Notes under the pieces: generated by a model
Database searches by the model: none
Seen by the model: the letters and a program-made list of their open reading frames with translations, nothing else
Told to the model about the DNA's origin: nothing
Program-made: the position numbers and the translations under genes
In this document: positions 54,669 through 63,927 of the stretch, in pieces
Layout of the letters: the number at the start of each line of letters is the position of its first letter
How positions within the stretch are numbered: the first letter of the stretch is position 1
Origin: Kitasatospora sp. SolWspMP-SS2h
Lineage (GTDB): Bacteria; Actinomycetota; Actinomycetes; Streptomycetales; Streptomycetaceae
Direction: 5' to 3'
Assembly (NCBI RefSeq): GCF_003259315.1
Contig: NZ_QLLT01000027.1
Span: 24,301-88,300, forward strand
Length of the DNA: 64,000 nt

Positions 54669-55670
54669 TCACCGGCGCTCAGGCTTGGCCGAACGGGCCA
54701 TCAGTCCCTCCAGCACCTCCTGGGTCGGCCGGCCCTTGTGGACCACGTCCACCACGGCCTCGACGATCGGCATGTCGACCCCGTTGCGCCGGGCCAGGTC
54801 GAGCACCGACTCGCAGGACTTCACGCCCTCGGCGGTCTGGCTGGTGGCCGCGACCGTCTCGGCCAGCGTCATGCCGCGACCCAGGTTGGTGCCGAAGGTG
54901 TTGTTCCGGGACAGCGGCGAGGAGCAGGTCGCCACCAGGTCGCCCATCCCGGCCAGGCCCGCGAAGGTGTGCGGATCGGCGCCGAGCACCAGGCCCAACC
55001 GGGTGGTCTCGGCCAGGCCGCGGGTGATCAGGGTGGCCTTGGTGTTGTCGCCCAGGCCCATGCCGTTGGCCATGCCGACCGCCAGGCCGATCACGTTCTT
55101 CACCGCGCCGCCCAGCTCGCAGCCCACCACGTCGGTGTTGGTGTACGGGCGGAAGTACGGGGTGTGGCAGGCCTTCTGGAAGCGCTTGGCGACCTCCTCG
55201 TCGGCGCAGGCCACCACCGTCGCGGCGGGCTGCCGGTTGGCGATCTCGCCGGCCAGGTTCGGGCCGGAGACCACCACGACCCGCTCCGGGCCGACCCCGG
55301 CGACCTCGGCGATCACCTCGCTCATCCGCTTCACGGTGCCCAGCTCGACGCCCTTCATCAGGCTGACCAGCGCGGTCTGCGGCTCGATCAGCGGCGCCCA
55401 GAGCGCGAGGTTGTCGCGCAGCGTCTGGGACGGCACCGAGAGCACCGCGAAGTCCGCGCCGGCCAGCGCCGCGGCGGCGTCCGTGGTGGCCCGGATGCCC
55501 GCGGGCAGGGTCAGCTCCGGCAGGTAGTCCCGGTTGACGTGGTCCCGGTCGATCGCGTCGACCAGCTCCTGGCGGCGGCCCCACAGGGTCACCTCGCAGC
55601 CGGCGTCGGCCAGGATCATCGCGAAGACGGTGCCCCAGGAGCCCGTCCCCATCACCGCGCAGCGGGTCAC
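54669..55670 (-). CDS. gpsA: Glycerol-3-phosphate dehydrogenase [NAD(P)+]
   Basis: A 333-residue enzyme making sn-glycerol 3-phosphate for phospholipids. The dinucleotide-binding VMGTGSWGTVFAMILADAG and the catalytic ELGGAVKNVIGLAVG are present; GMGDLVATCSSPLSRNNTFG is diagnostic. GTG start overlaps the plsC stop in GTGA, so plsC and gpsA are coupled: the two steps feed each other. Confidence 0.96.
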   Translation of the reverse strand: MTRCAVMGTGSWGTVFAMILADAGCEVTLWGRRQELVDAIDRDHVNRDYLPELTLPAGIRATTDAAAALAGADFAVLSVPSQTLRDNLALWAPLIEPQTALVSLMKGVELGTVKRMSEVIAEVAGVGPERVVVVSGPNLAGEIANRQPAATVVACADEEVAKRFQKACHTPYFRPYTNTDVVGCELGGAVKNVIGLAVGMANGMGLGDNTKATLITRGLAETTRLGLVLGADPHTFAGLAGMGDLVATCSSPLSRNNTFGTNLGRGMTLAETVAATSQTAEGVKSCESVLDLARRNGVDMPIVEAVVDVVHKGRPTQEVLEGLMARSAKPERR

Positions 55671-56467
55671 CGGCCGCCCTCCTCGGCGGCGCGCTCGCGC
55701 TTGGCCTGGGCGGCCGCGGCCCGGTCCTTGGCGGCCCGGCGCATGTCGTAGCGCTCCTTCGGGGCCTGCTCGCCGCGGACGTCCTCCAGCACGGCGGTGA
55801 TCGCGGCCATGATGTCGTCGGTGGCCTCCCGGAGCACCTGGGCGGTCAGCTCCTGACCCTGGTACCTGCTCAGGTCGACCGCCGGGCCCGCCGCGACCAC
55901 CACCCGGTGCCGCGGGAACAGCCGGTACTTGCCCTTGCCCTTGCCGTACGGCGGGATGATCTCGTGCGCGCCCCAGTGCGCCACCGGGATCACCGGCGCG
56001 CCCGTCATCAGCGCGACCCGGGCCGCGCCGCTCTTGCCGGTCATCGGCCACAGCTCCGGGTCCCGGGTGAGGGTGCCCTCCGGGTAGAACTGGACGCACT
56101 GGCCGGCGTCGACCGCGTCGATCGCGGCCCGGAACGCCTCAGCGGCGTCGGTGGACTCCCGGAACACCGGGATCTGGCCGGTCTTGCGCAGCATGAAGCC
56201 GATGAACGGCACCGAGAACAGCGAGGACTTGGCGAGGATCCGCGGCGGCCGGCCCGAGTTGTACTGCCAGTGCGCGTAGAACACCGGGTCGATCACCGAA
56301 TTGTGGTTCACCGCGGCGATGAACCCGGACTCCCGGGGCAGGTGCTCCCAGCCCCGCCAGTCCGCCTTCGCCAGGGCGTTGGTCACCGGCTTCACGAGCA
56401 CCGCCGCGAAGCGGTACCAGATCCCGTAGTCCGCGTTCCCGAACCTGGCGTTAGAGCGGCGGGCCAC
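55667..56467 (-). CDS. plsC: 1-acyl-glycerol-3-phosphate acyltransferase PlsC
   Basis: A 266-residue acyltransferase. Motif I NHNSVIDPVFYAH has the NHxxxxD dyad; motif III is FYPEGTLTRD. It adds the second acyl chain to make phosphatidate. The GTG at 56467 is preferred, with GGAGGAG five bases upstream; a longer frame to 56692 lacks that. A basic, Ala-rich tail (~35 residues) ends the protein. Confidence 0.92.
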   Translation of the reverse strand: MARRSNARFGNADYGIWYRFAAVLVKPVTNALAKADWRGWEHLPRESGFIAAVNHNSVIDPVFYAHWQYNSGRPPRILAKSSLFSVPFIGFMLRKTGQIPVFRESTDAAEAFRAAIDAVDAGQCVQFYPEGTLTRDPELWPMTGKSGAARVALMTGAPVIPVAHWGAHEIIPPYGKGKGKYRLFPRHRVVVAAGPAVDLSRYQGQELTAQVLREATDDIMAAITAVLEDVRGEQAPKERYDMRRAAKDRAAAAQAKRERAAEEGGR

Positions 56468-56685
56468 CCCAGCTCCTCCTCGTTCGTGCGGCGCCCCGTA
56501 CTTGCGCCGCGCTCTCTCCTCGCCGGGGCCGGCCAGCGGCTCCGAGGCGCCGACCAGTCTCACCCGCGGGTCGAGTCCGTGTCGAGCAGCCACCGCCGCC
56601 ACCAGCCGACCGGGCCCCGCCCGCCGCCCCGGGACCGCCCGGAACCGCTGGCCAGGGCTCCCCGGCCGACGCCACAATGGCGCCG

Positions 56686-57615
56686 ATGACACAGGACACC
56701 GTACGCCCCGCCGCCGGACCGGCCGCCCCGGGGCGGCCGCACGCCGACCGGGCCGCGCTGCGGCTCGGCTGGTCCGTGGTCGTCCCGGTCAAGGCGCTCG
56801 CCGGGGCGAAGAGCCGGCTGGCCGCGCTCGGCCCGCTGCGGCCCCGGCTCGCCCTCGCCTTCGCCCGCGACACCGTCGCCGCCGCGCTCGCCTGCCCCGC
56901 GGTCGGCCGCGTCCTGGTGGTCACCCGGGACCCGCGCGCCGCCGGGGCGCTGCGCGCGCTGGGGGCGGACGTGCTGGACGACGAACCGGAGCCGGGCGGC
57001 CTCAACCCTGCGCTCGCGCACGGCACCGCGACCGCCCGGCGGCGCTTCCCCCGCTCCCCCGTCGCCACCCTCTCCGCGGACCTGCCGGCGCTGCGGCCCG
57101 CCGAACTCGCCCGGGTCCTCGCCGCGGTGCCCGGGCACGGCCGGGCCTTCCTCGCCGACGCCCCCGGCACCGGCACCGTCCTGCTCGCCGGGGCCGACGG
57201 CGCACCGCTGCGCCCGGCGTTCGGCCCCGGCTCCCGGGACGCCCACCTGGCCGGCGGCGCCACCGAGCTCCTGCTCCCCGACGCCCCCTCCGTCCGCCGC
57301 GACGTCGACACCCCCGCGGACCTGGCCGACGCCCGCCGGCTGGGCCTCGGCCCGGCCACCGCGGCCCTGCTCCGAAGCCCTATGCTGACTCCCATGCAGG
57401 CCACCGCGTTCACCTTCGACCCCGCGACCCGGGCCGGGTCGGTCCTGCTCGACGACGGCACGCCCGTCCCCTTCGACGCCCCCGCCTTCGACGCCGGCGG
57501 CCTCCGGCTGCTGCGCCCCGGCCAGCGCGTCCGCATCCGCACCACCGGCGAGGGCGCCGCCCGGCGGGTGGTCTTCCTCACCCTCCAGACCTTCCCGGAC
57601 CCCGCGGACGGCTGA
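56686..57615 (+). CDS. cofC: 2-phospho-L-lactate/PEP guanylyltransferase CofC with C-terminal small domain
   Basis: A 309-residue protein. Residues up to ~220 are CofC/FbiD, which activates the F420 side chain: GWSVVVPVKALAGAKSRLAA, LARVLAAVPGHGRAF and ADLPALRPAELARV. The last ~73 residues (MQATAFTFDPATRAGSVLLD onward) resemble a small beta-barrel, cold-shock-like domain that I recall as a separate gene product in related genomes. The frame is open throughout. ATG 56686 has a CACAAT hexamer seven bases upstream, fitting a leaderless start; ATG 56677 is the alternative. Confidence 0.85.
   Translation: MTQDTVRPAAGPAAPGRPHADRAALRLGWSVVVPVKALAGAKSRLAALGPLRPRLALAFARDTVAAALACPAVGRVLVVTRDPRAAGALRALGADVLDDEPEPGGLNPALAHGTATARRRFPRSPVATLSADLPALRPAELARVLAAVPGHGRAFLADAPGTGTVLLAGADGAPLRPAFGPGSRDAHLAGGATELLLPDAPSVRRDVDTPADLADARRLGLGPATAALLRSPMLTPMQATAFTFDPATRAGSVLLDDGTPVPFDAPAFDAGGLRLLRPGQRVRIRTTGEGAARRVVFLTLQTFPDPADG
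57381..57386 (+). promoter_or_regulatory. Possible internal leaderless promoter in cofC
   Basis: TATGCT lies seven bases before the in-frame ATG at 57394, the spacing expected of a -10 element feeding a leaderless mRNA. The ATG starts the 73-residue small domain (57394-57615) at the end of cofC. It could give a separate short product as well as the fusion. Confidence 0.4.
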
Positions 57616-57648
57616 CCGGCCGTCACCCGCCCGCCGCGGGCCGGGCGG

Positions 57649-58041
57649 TCAGGCGCTGCGCCGGCGCGGCGCGCCCGGGGCGGGCCGGACGGCCGGGCCG
57701 TCCAGCCGCAGCGCGGCGACCTCCGGCGAGTCGAGCAACTTGAGCGGGGCGGGCGCCAGTTGGAGCGGCCCGCGGGCCGCCGGGACGACGCTGATCAGCC
57801 TGGTCCGGCCGAGGAGCGCGAAGCTGAGCTGCAACCGGCCGTCCCGGCGCAGGAACGCCTCGGTGCGCTCGACCGCGCCCGGACCGAAGAAGTAGCGGTA
57901 CGCCTCGAACTGCGTCCAGCCGAGCGGGAGGGCGTGCAGGGTCTGCCAGAGCGAGGAGAGCGCGGGCGCCAGCGAGAAGAAGGAGGTCGGTTCGGTGATC
58001 TCCTCGATGCCGACGGTGTAGCCGGGCGGCGCGTTCTTCAC
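57649..58041 (-). CDS. Unknown protein B of the GntR-linked pair
   Basis: A 130-residue protein of unknown function, GTG start with AGGAG five bases upstream, overlapping the preceding stop in GTGA. It begins VKNAPPGYTVGIEEITEPTS and has hydrophobic/aromatic stretches (FFSLAPALSSLWQTLHALPL, FEAYRYFFGPGAVERTEAFL) but no membrane span or signal. Coding bias is typical. Coupled to protein A upstream; both transcribed away from a divergent gntR gene. Confidence 0.7.
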   Translation of the reverse strand: MKNAPPGYTVGIEEITEPTSFFSLAPALSSLWQTLHALPLGWTQFEAYRYFFGPGAVERTEAFLRRDGRLQLSFALLGRTRLISVVPAARGPLQLAPAPLKLLDSPEVAALRLDGPAVRPAPGAPRRRSA

Positions 58042-58295
58042 GGCGGCTCCTGGGGCGGGTCGAATGGCGGGTCGAGTTCGGCCCAGACGGTGTGGACGCC
58101 GGCCCGGTAGCGGTGCCCGTAGCGGTCCGCACCGGCGAGGACGTCGAGGACCGTGAGGTGGTCCCGCGGGTCCGGGTCGCCCTGGAGCTCGGCTTCCACC
58201 CGGTAACCGCCGTCGGGCAGCTGGATGATCCTGGCTTCGGCCCCGGTGGCCGCGGCGAGCCCGGATGCAAGGTCGAACACCCTCGTGCTTCGCAC
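58038..58295 (-). CDS. Unknown protein A of the GntR-linked pair
   Basis: An 85-residue acidic protein (RSTRVFDLASGLAAATGAEA, PDGGYRVEAELQGDPDPRD, DRYGHRYRAGVHTVWAELDP) with a strongly Pro-rich end. Function unknown. GTG start with GGAGAGG upstream. First gene of the coupled pair; the promoter (TTGACA, 17-base spacer) and inverted repeat lie 40-80 bases upstream. Confidence 0.65.
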   Translation of the reverse strand: MRSTRVFDLASGLAAATGAEARIIQLPDGGYRVEAELQGDPDPRDHLTVLDVLAGADRYGHRYRAGVHTVWAELDPPFDPPQEPP

Positions 58296-58333
58296 GCCAC
58301 GCCTCTCCCCGAGGTCGACTGGTCACTCATAGT

Positions 58334-58376
58334 GAATCTAAGGCATTAGATTCCACCTGATGCATTAGGTTGTCAA
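58334..58376 (-). promoter_or_regulatory. Operator/promoter between the A/B pair and gntR
   Basis: A low-GC patch holding a perfect inverted repeat GAATCTAA-GGCA-TTAGATTC (58334-58353) and a direct repeat GCATTAGATT (58343-58352)/GCATTAGGTT (58362-58371). A perfect -35 TTGACA (58376-58371, minus) is followed after 17 bases by GAATCT (58353-58348) as -10, inside the repeat. Arrangement suits repression of the A/B genes by the divergent GntR protein. Confidence 0.6.
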
Positions 58377-58435
58377 GCTGAATCACCCGTCCTGCCGCAC
58401 GTCGGCGGGAATCGCCCTCCGCCGGGAGACGCCAG

Positions 58436-59176
58436 ATGCCCTCACAGGACCCGCCGTACCTCCGCATCGCGGACCACCTGCGCCGCCGGGTGACGGCCGG
58501 GGAGTGGGCGGTCGGCGAGCGGCTGCCGTCCCGGGCCCGGCTGGCCCAGAGCTACGGCGTCGGGCCGAACGTGCTCCAGCGGGCCCAGGAGGTGCTCATC
58601 GGGGAGGGGCTGCTGGAGGGCCGGACCGGGTCCGGCACCTACGTCCGGGAGCCGGTGGAGCGGCTGGCGATGATGCGGTCGCGGACGGCGGGGGCGTTCC
58701 CGGCCTCGCTGGTGCCGGACGGCGGCTGGGAGTCGGAGTCGGCGGCCCGCACGCCCGCCCCGGACGGGGTGGCGCGGCGGCTGCGGATCGAGCCGGGCAC
58801 GCTGACGGTGCACACCAGGTACGAGTTCCTGCTGGACGGCCGGACCGCCCAACTGGCCGACTCCTGGGAGCCGATGGACCTCACCGGGGACACCCCGGTG
58901 CTGCTGCCCGAGTACGGTCCGCTGCACGGCCGCGGCGTGGTGGCCCGGATGGCGTCGCTCGGGGTGCGGGTGGCGCGCGCGGTGGAGCGGCTGCGCCCGG
59001 CCCGGGCGACCGCGGAGCAGGCGGGCCTGCTGGGGATCACCGCCGGCGACCTGGTGACGCTGGTCGAGCGGACGTACCTGGACGACTCCGGGCGGCCGGT
59101 GGAGACCGCGGATCTGGTCATTCCGGATTCCCGCTGGGCGATCTGCTACGAGTTGCCGGTGGAAGTGCCGGAGTAA
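58436..59176 (+). CDS. GntR-family regulator, HutC/UTRA type
   Basis: A 246-residue repressor-like protein. The winged helix is RRRVTAGEWAVGERLPSRAR and LAQSYGVGPNVLQRAQEVLI; residues ~80-245 form a UTRA ligand domain (VHTRYEFLLDGRTAQLADSW, TYLDDSGRPVETADLVIPDS). ATG with GGGAG seven bases upstream. It likely controls itself and the divergent A/B genes; the ligand is unknown. Confidence 0.85.
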   Translation: MPSQDPPYLRIADHLRRRVTAGEWAVGERLPSRARLAQSYGVGPNVLQRAQEVLIGEGLLEGRTGSGTYVREPVERLAMMRSRTAGAFPASLVPDGGWESESAARTPAPDGVARRLRIEPGTLTVHTRYEFLLDGRTAQLADSWEPMDLTGDTPVLLPEYGPLHGRGVVARMASLGVRVARAVERLRPARATAEQAGLLGITAGDLVTLVERTYLDDSGRPVETADLVIPDSRWAICYELPVEVPE

Positions 59177-59478
59177 TTCCCGGCCGCGCGCTTTTCCCCG
59201 TTCGGCGGGGCGGCCTGACACCGCGTCGCGCCGACGGCCGCTCAGCCCGGCCCGGCCGGCGGGCGAATGCGGAGATCGGCGCGCGCGGGGATCGACGCGC
59301 GCGGCGGACCCGGCGCGGCGCGGCGGACGCGATGCGGCGCGGCGCGGCGGACGCGATGCGGCGCGGCGCGGCGGACGCGGAAAAGGCCGCGCCGGTCCGG
59401 GCCCGGGGAGGGAACCGGGCCGGAGCCGTCGCGGCCGGTGCCCCGGCGCCGAACGGGCCGGTGCCGGGTGCGGGGCGA
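59177..59478. repeat. Gap between gntR and hupS with a 24-bp tandem repeat
   Basis: About 300 bases with no convincing gene. A 24-base G/C-only-flanked unit is repeated three times head to tail (59311-59334, 59335-59358, 59359-59380 minus the last bases); it would encode an eight-residue period in one plus frame, but codon context does not suggest a gene. The rest is convergent 3' ends of gntR and hupS. Confidence 0.7.
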
Positions 59479-60159
59479 CTACTTGGCGGTGGACTTGCGC
59501 GCGGTGGTCTTCCGCGTGGTGGTCTTCTTCGCCGGAGCGGTCTTCTTGGCGGTGGCGGTGGCCTTCTTGGCCGCCGCCGCGGTGGTGGTCTTCTTGGCCG
59601 CGGTGGTGGCCTTCTTGGTCGCCGCGGCGCTGGTCTTCTTGGCCACGGCGGTCTTGGCGGTGGTGGCCTTCTTGACCGCGGTCTTCGCCGGGGCCGCCTT
59701 CTTGGCCGTCGCCGTGGTGGCCGTCTTCTTGGCGGCGGTCTTCTTGGTCGCGGCGGTGCCGGCCGCGGCGGCGCGCTTGGTGGCGGCGCGCTTGGCGGCC
59801 GGGCTGGCGGCCACGCCGGACTTGCCCGGGGTGAGCGAGCCCTTGGGGGCCTTCTTGACCGACGGGCCGTCCTTCGGCAGCTTCTTGCTGCCGGAGACGA
59901 GGTCCTTGAAGCCCTGGCCGGGGCGGAACCGCGGCACCGCGGTCTTCTTGACCTTGACCCGCTCGCCGGTCTGCGGGTTGCGGGCGAAGCGCGCCGAGCG
60001 CTCCACCTTCTCGAAGGTGCCGAAACCGGTGACCGAGACGCGGTCACCCGCCACGACGGCACGCACCATGGTGTCGAGCACTGCGTCGACGGCCTCTGCG
60101 GCAGCCTTGCGACCGCCCAGCTGCTCGGCCACCGCTTCGACAAGCTGAGCCTTGTTCAC
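59479..60159 (-). CDS. hupS: Histone-like HU with lysine-rich tail (HupS)
   Basis: A 226-residue HU-family nucleoid protein. Residues 1-95 are a canonical HU domain (MNKAQLVEAVAEQLGGRKAA, GDRVSVTGFGTFEKVERSAR, RNPQTGERVKVKKTAVPRFR). The remaining ~130 residues are a Lys/Ala/Thr-rich tail like eukaryotic histone H1. HupS of S. coelicolor compacts spore chromosomes and is abundant in sporulating hyphae. ATG start; a good sigma-A-type promoter lies upstream. Placed beside leuCD as in S. coelicolor. Confidence 0.96.
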   Translation of the reverse strand: MNKAQLVEAVAEQLGGRKAAAEAVDAVLDTMVRAVVAGDRVSVTGFGTFEKVERSARFARNPQTGERVKVKKTAVPRFRPGQGFKDLVSGSKKLPKDGPSVKKAPKGSLTPGKSGVAASPAAKRAATKRAAAAGTAATKKTAAKKTATTATAKKAAPAKTAVKKATTAKTAVAKKTSAAATKKATTAAKKTTTAAAAKKATATAKKTAPAKKTTTRKTTARKSTAK

Positions 60160-60210
60160 GTCTTCCCCTTCGGAAACGGGCGCCGGATGATTCCATCCGT
60201 TCTTTTCGCA

Positions 60211-60239
60211 CGTTAGGTATGTATCTGCTGACTTTCAAT
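60211..60239 (-). promoter_or_regulatory. hupS promoter
   Basis: On the minus strand TTGAAA (60239-60234) and TAACGT (60216-60211) are separated by exactly 17 bases, a good match to a primary-sigma promoter, about 52 bases before the hupS ATG. The patch is distinctly A/T-rich. Confidence 0.65.
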
Positions 60240-60292
60240 TACCAAACGCGTGAATCACCCTAGTGTCGCAATGGATTTGCGCTTGGAGGTGC

Positions 60293-60583
60293 TCACCGGG
60301 GAGGCATCCGCCCCTCGTCGAGGTCCTGCACAAAGCGACTCAACCGCCGTGCCGCCCCCGGGAGATCGCGCTTCGCGGTCTCGGTGACGATCAGCAGTTG
60401 TCGGGTGAGAGCGGTCTTTGCGTCCGTCGACACGTTCAGCGCGTGAACGCGGGCGTGGGCTTGCTTCAACCGCTCGGCCACCAGTGCGTAGAGCAGGGTG
60501 ACTTCCGAGTCGGCAGCACCGCCCTGTCCGTCCCCGGACGCCGGTTCGCCGTCCTGGTACGGGGGTTCGGGACTGTGGTGCAT
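60293..60583 (-). CDS. Small conserved protein, unknown function
   Basis: A 96-residue helical protein (AERLKQAHARVHALNVSTDA, LLIVTETAKRDLPGAARRLS) with a low-complexity acidic N-terminus. No known motif. It lies between leuD and hupS as a streptomycete conserved hypothetical would; ATG at 60583. Its codon bias is good. Confidence 0.6.
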   Translation of the reverse strand: MHHSPEPPYQDGEPASGDGQGGAADSEVTLLYALVAERLKQAHARVHALNVSTDAKTALTRQLLIVTETAKRDLPGAARRLSRFVQDLDEGRMPPR

Positions 60584-60661
60584 GCAACGATTGTGCCATC
60601 TGTGCGGAGTTGCGCTACACCAGGGTCTATTCCCGGCTGACGAACTCCCCTGCGAACAACG

Positions 60662-60690
60662 AAGACCCGCCCCGGAGGGGGGCGGGTCTT
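60662..60690 (-). terminator. leuCD terminator
   Basis: AAGACCCGCCCC (60662-60673) pairs with GGGGCGGGTCTT (60679-60690), a 12-bp stem with the loop GGAGG, 28 bases after the leuD stop. A few T residues follow. Confidence 0.8.
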
Positions 60691-60717
60691 GTTGTCGGAG
60701 CGTCAGAAAGCGGTGAC

Positions 60718-61314
60718 TCAGGCGACCGGCTGGGTGCGCGGCTTGAAGGAGGGCCGCTCGGCCTCGAACGCGGCGATGTCGGGCTCATTCTGCAGGGTGA
60801 TGCTGATGTCGTCCAGGCCGTTCAGCAGCCGCCAGCGGACGTTGTCGTCCAGGTCGAACGGGGCGGTGACGCCCTCGGCCCGGACCTCGCGGGCCTCCAG
60901 GTCGACGGTGATCTCGGCGGTCGGGTCGGCCTCGGTCAGCGCCCAGAGCCGCTCCACGGTCTCCTGCGGCAGGACCACCGTGAGCAGGCCGTTCTTCAGC
61001 GAGTTGCCGCGGAAGATGTCGGCGAAGCGGGAGGAGATGACGGCCTGGAAGCCGTAGTTCTGGAGCGCCCAGACGGCGTGCTCGCGGGACGAGCCGGTGC
61101 CGAACTCGGGGCCGGTGACCAGGACGGTGGCGCCCCGGCGCTCGGGCAGGTTCAGGACGAAGGACTCGTCCTTGCGCCAGGCCTCGAACAGGCCGTCCTC
61201 GAAGCCCGAGCGGGTGACCTTCTTCAGCCAGTGCGCCGGGATGATCTGGTCGGTGTCCACGTTGGAGCGGCGCAGCGGGACGGCCCGGCCGGTGTGGGTG
61301 GTGAACTTCTCCAT
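60718..61314 (-). CDS. leuD: 3-isopropylmalate dehydratase small subunit
   Basis: A 198-residue subunit of isopropylmalate isomerase in leucine biosynthesis. RRSNVDTDQIIPAHWLKK, GPEFGTGSSREHAVWALQNY and RFADIFRGNSLKNGLL are diagnostic. Begins three bases after the leuC stop. Confidence 0.97.
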   Translation of the reverse strand: MEKFTTHTGRAVPLRRSNVDTDQIIPAHWLKKVTRSGFEDGLFEAWRKDESFVLNLPERRGATVLVTGPEFGTGSSREHAVWALQNYGFQAVISSRFADIFRGNSLKNGLLTVVLPQETVERLWALTEADPTAEITVDLEAREVRAEGVTAPFDLDDNVRWRLLNGLDDISITLQNEPDIAAFEAERPSFKPRTQPVA

Positions 61315-61317
61315 GGC

Positions 61318-62739
<1,422 letters not shown>

Positions 62740-62937
62740 CGGATTCCCTCCAGCCGGCCGCTCTGCCGGCCTTCTCGTGATCGTCGAGGTCTTGTCCCGT
62801 GCCGCCCTGTGAGGCTCGCTTGGAGTCGCGACCTGCACGCCGGACCGTCCAGAATGCGGACACCGTGGTGGGGTGCCGCCCTGGGTGTCTCCCGGGCTGC
62901 TGACTCCAAGAGTGGCGCTTTTCCCGGGAGATTGAAC

Positions 62938-62966
62938 TTGCGTCTCGCTGATTGAGACTGCAGTAT
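62938..62966 (+). promoter_or_regulatory. Leaderless ndgR promoter with inverted-repeat operator
   Basis: TTGCGT (62938-62943) and CAGTAT (62961-62966) are 17 bases apart, and the ATG follows only six bases after the -10, so the mRNA would be leaderless. In the spacer, GTCTC-N7-GAGAC (62942-62958) is an inverted repeat suited to NdgR autoregulation. Confidence 0.6.
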
Positions 62967-62972
62967 CGAGAC

Positions 62973-63686
62973 ATGGACAACACTAGCGGCGTCGGCGTTC
63001 TCGACAAGGCCGCTCTGGTGCTCAGCGCACTGGAGTCGGGCCCCGCCACGTTGGCGGGGCTGGTCGCCGCCACCGGTCTGGCACGGCCCACGGCCCACCG
63101 GCTCGCCGTCGCACTCGAACACCACCGCCTGGTCACCCGCGACATGCAGGGCCGCTTCATCCTCGGCCCCCGGCTCGCCGAGCTGTCCGCCGCCGCCGGC
63201 GAGGACCGGCTGCTGGCCGCCGCCGGCCCGGTGCTCACCCACCTGCGGGACGTGACCGGCGAGAGCGCCCAGCTCTACCGCCGCCAGGGCGAGATGCGGA
63301 TCTGCGTGGCCGCCGCCGAGCGGCTGTCCGGTCTGCGCGACACCGTGCCGGTGGGCTCGACGCTGCCGATGAAGGCCGGCTCCGCCGCGCAGGTCCTGCT
63401 CGCCTGGGAGGAGCCGGAGCGCCTGCACCGCGGCCTCCAGGGCGCCCGCTTCACCGCCACCGCGCTCAGCGGCGTGCGCCGCCGGGGCTGGGCCCAGTCC
63501 ATCGGCGAGCGCGAGCCCGGCGTCGCCTCGGTCTCCGCCCCCGTCCGCGGCCCGTCCAACCGGGTCGTCGCCTCGGTCTCCGTCTCCGGCCCGATCGAGC
63601 GCCTCACCCGCCACCCCGGCCGTCTGCACGCCCAGGCCATCATCGAGGCCGCCAACCGCCTCACCGAGGCACTCCGCCGCACCTGA
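62973..63686 (+). CDS. ndgR: IclR-family regulator NdgR
   Basis: A 237-residue regulator of leucine and amino-acid metabolism and antibiotic output in streptomycetes. The winged helix covers LAGLVAATGLARPTAHRLAV; the IclR effector domain has LRDTVPVGSTLPMKAGSAAQ and GVASVSAPVRGPSNRVVASV. ATG 62973. Divergent from leuC, a conserved pair. Confidence 0.95.
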   Translation: MDNTSGVGVLDKAALVLSALESGPATLAGLVAATGLARPTAHRLAVALEHHRLVTRDMQGRFILGPRLAELSAAAGEDRLLAAAGPVLTHLRDVTGESAQLYRRQGEMRICVAAAERLSGLRDTVPVGSTLPMKAGSAAQVLLAWEEPERLHRGLQGARFTATALSGVRRRGWAQSIGEREPGVASVSAPVRGPSNRVVASVSVSGPIERLTRHPGRLHAQAIIEAANRLTEALRRT

Positions 63687-63700
63687 TCCGGCTCGGCCCC

Positions 63701-63731
63701 CGCCCTCCCGCCTCCCCCGGCCGGGAGGGCG
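63701..63731 (+). terminator. ndgR terminator hairpin
   Basis: CGCCCTCCCG (63701-63710) pairs with CGGGAGGGCG (63722-63731), a 10-bp stem with an 11-base C-rich loop, 15 bases after the ndgR stop. Confidence 0.7.
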
Positions 63732-63805
63732 GTCGCGCGTCCGGACCGGGCGGGCGCAGGGACGGGGAGGGACGGGGTCGGAACCACGGCAGGAGCGGAA
63801 ACGCA

Positions 63806-63829
63806 GAAAAGCCCCGGTTTCCCGGAGCT
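63806..63829 (-). terminator. Intrinsic terminator of the tRNA operon
   Basis: On the minus strand AGCTCCGG-GAAA-CCGGGGCT (63829-63810) is an 8-bp stem (one G-T pair) with a GAAA tetraloop followed by TTTTCT, about 20 bases after tRNA-Gln. Classic intrinsic terminator. Confidence 0.85.
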
Positions 63830-63851
63830 TGCGCGGTGGAGCTTTTCTTGG

Positions 63852-63923
63852 CTGGGGTACCAGGACTCGAACCTAGACTAAATGAACCAGAATCACTCGT
63901 GCTGCCAATTACACCATACCCCA
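63852..63923 (-). tRNA. tRNA-Gln (anticodon CTG)
   Basis: Acceptor stem TGGGGTA/TACCCCA, anticodon loop TTCTGGT between AGTGA and TCATT, T-arm with GGTTCGAGTCC, discriminator G. CCA appears encoded (63851-63849). The gene is 72 nt without CCA. Confidence 0.95.
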
Positions 63924-63927
63924 TGAG

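Noticed and set aside
59260..59400. Octapeptide-repeat frame MRRGAADA
   Set aside because: Arises from the 24-bp tandem repeat; no ribosome binding site or conserved context.
62740..62937. Leucine-rich leader peptide for leuC attenuation
   Set aside because: Short frames before leuC do not contain runs of Leu codons, and no clear terminator/antiterminator pair is seen.
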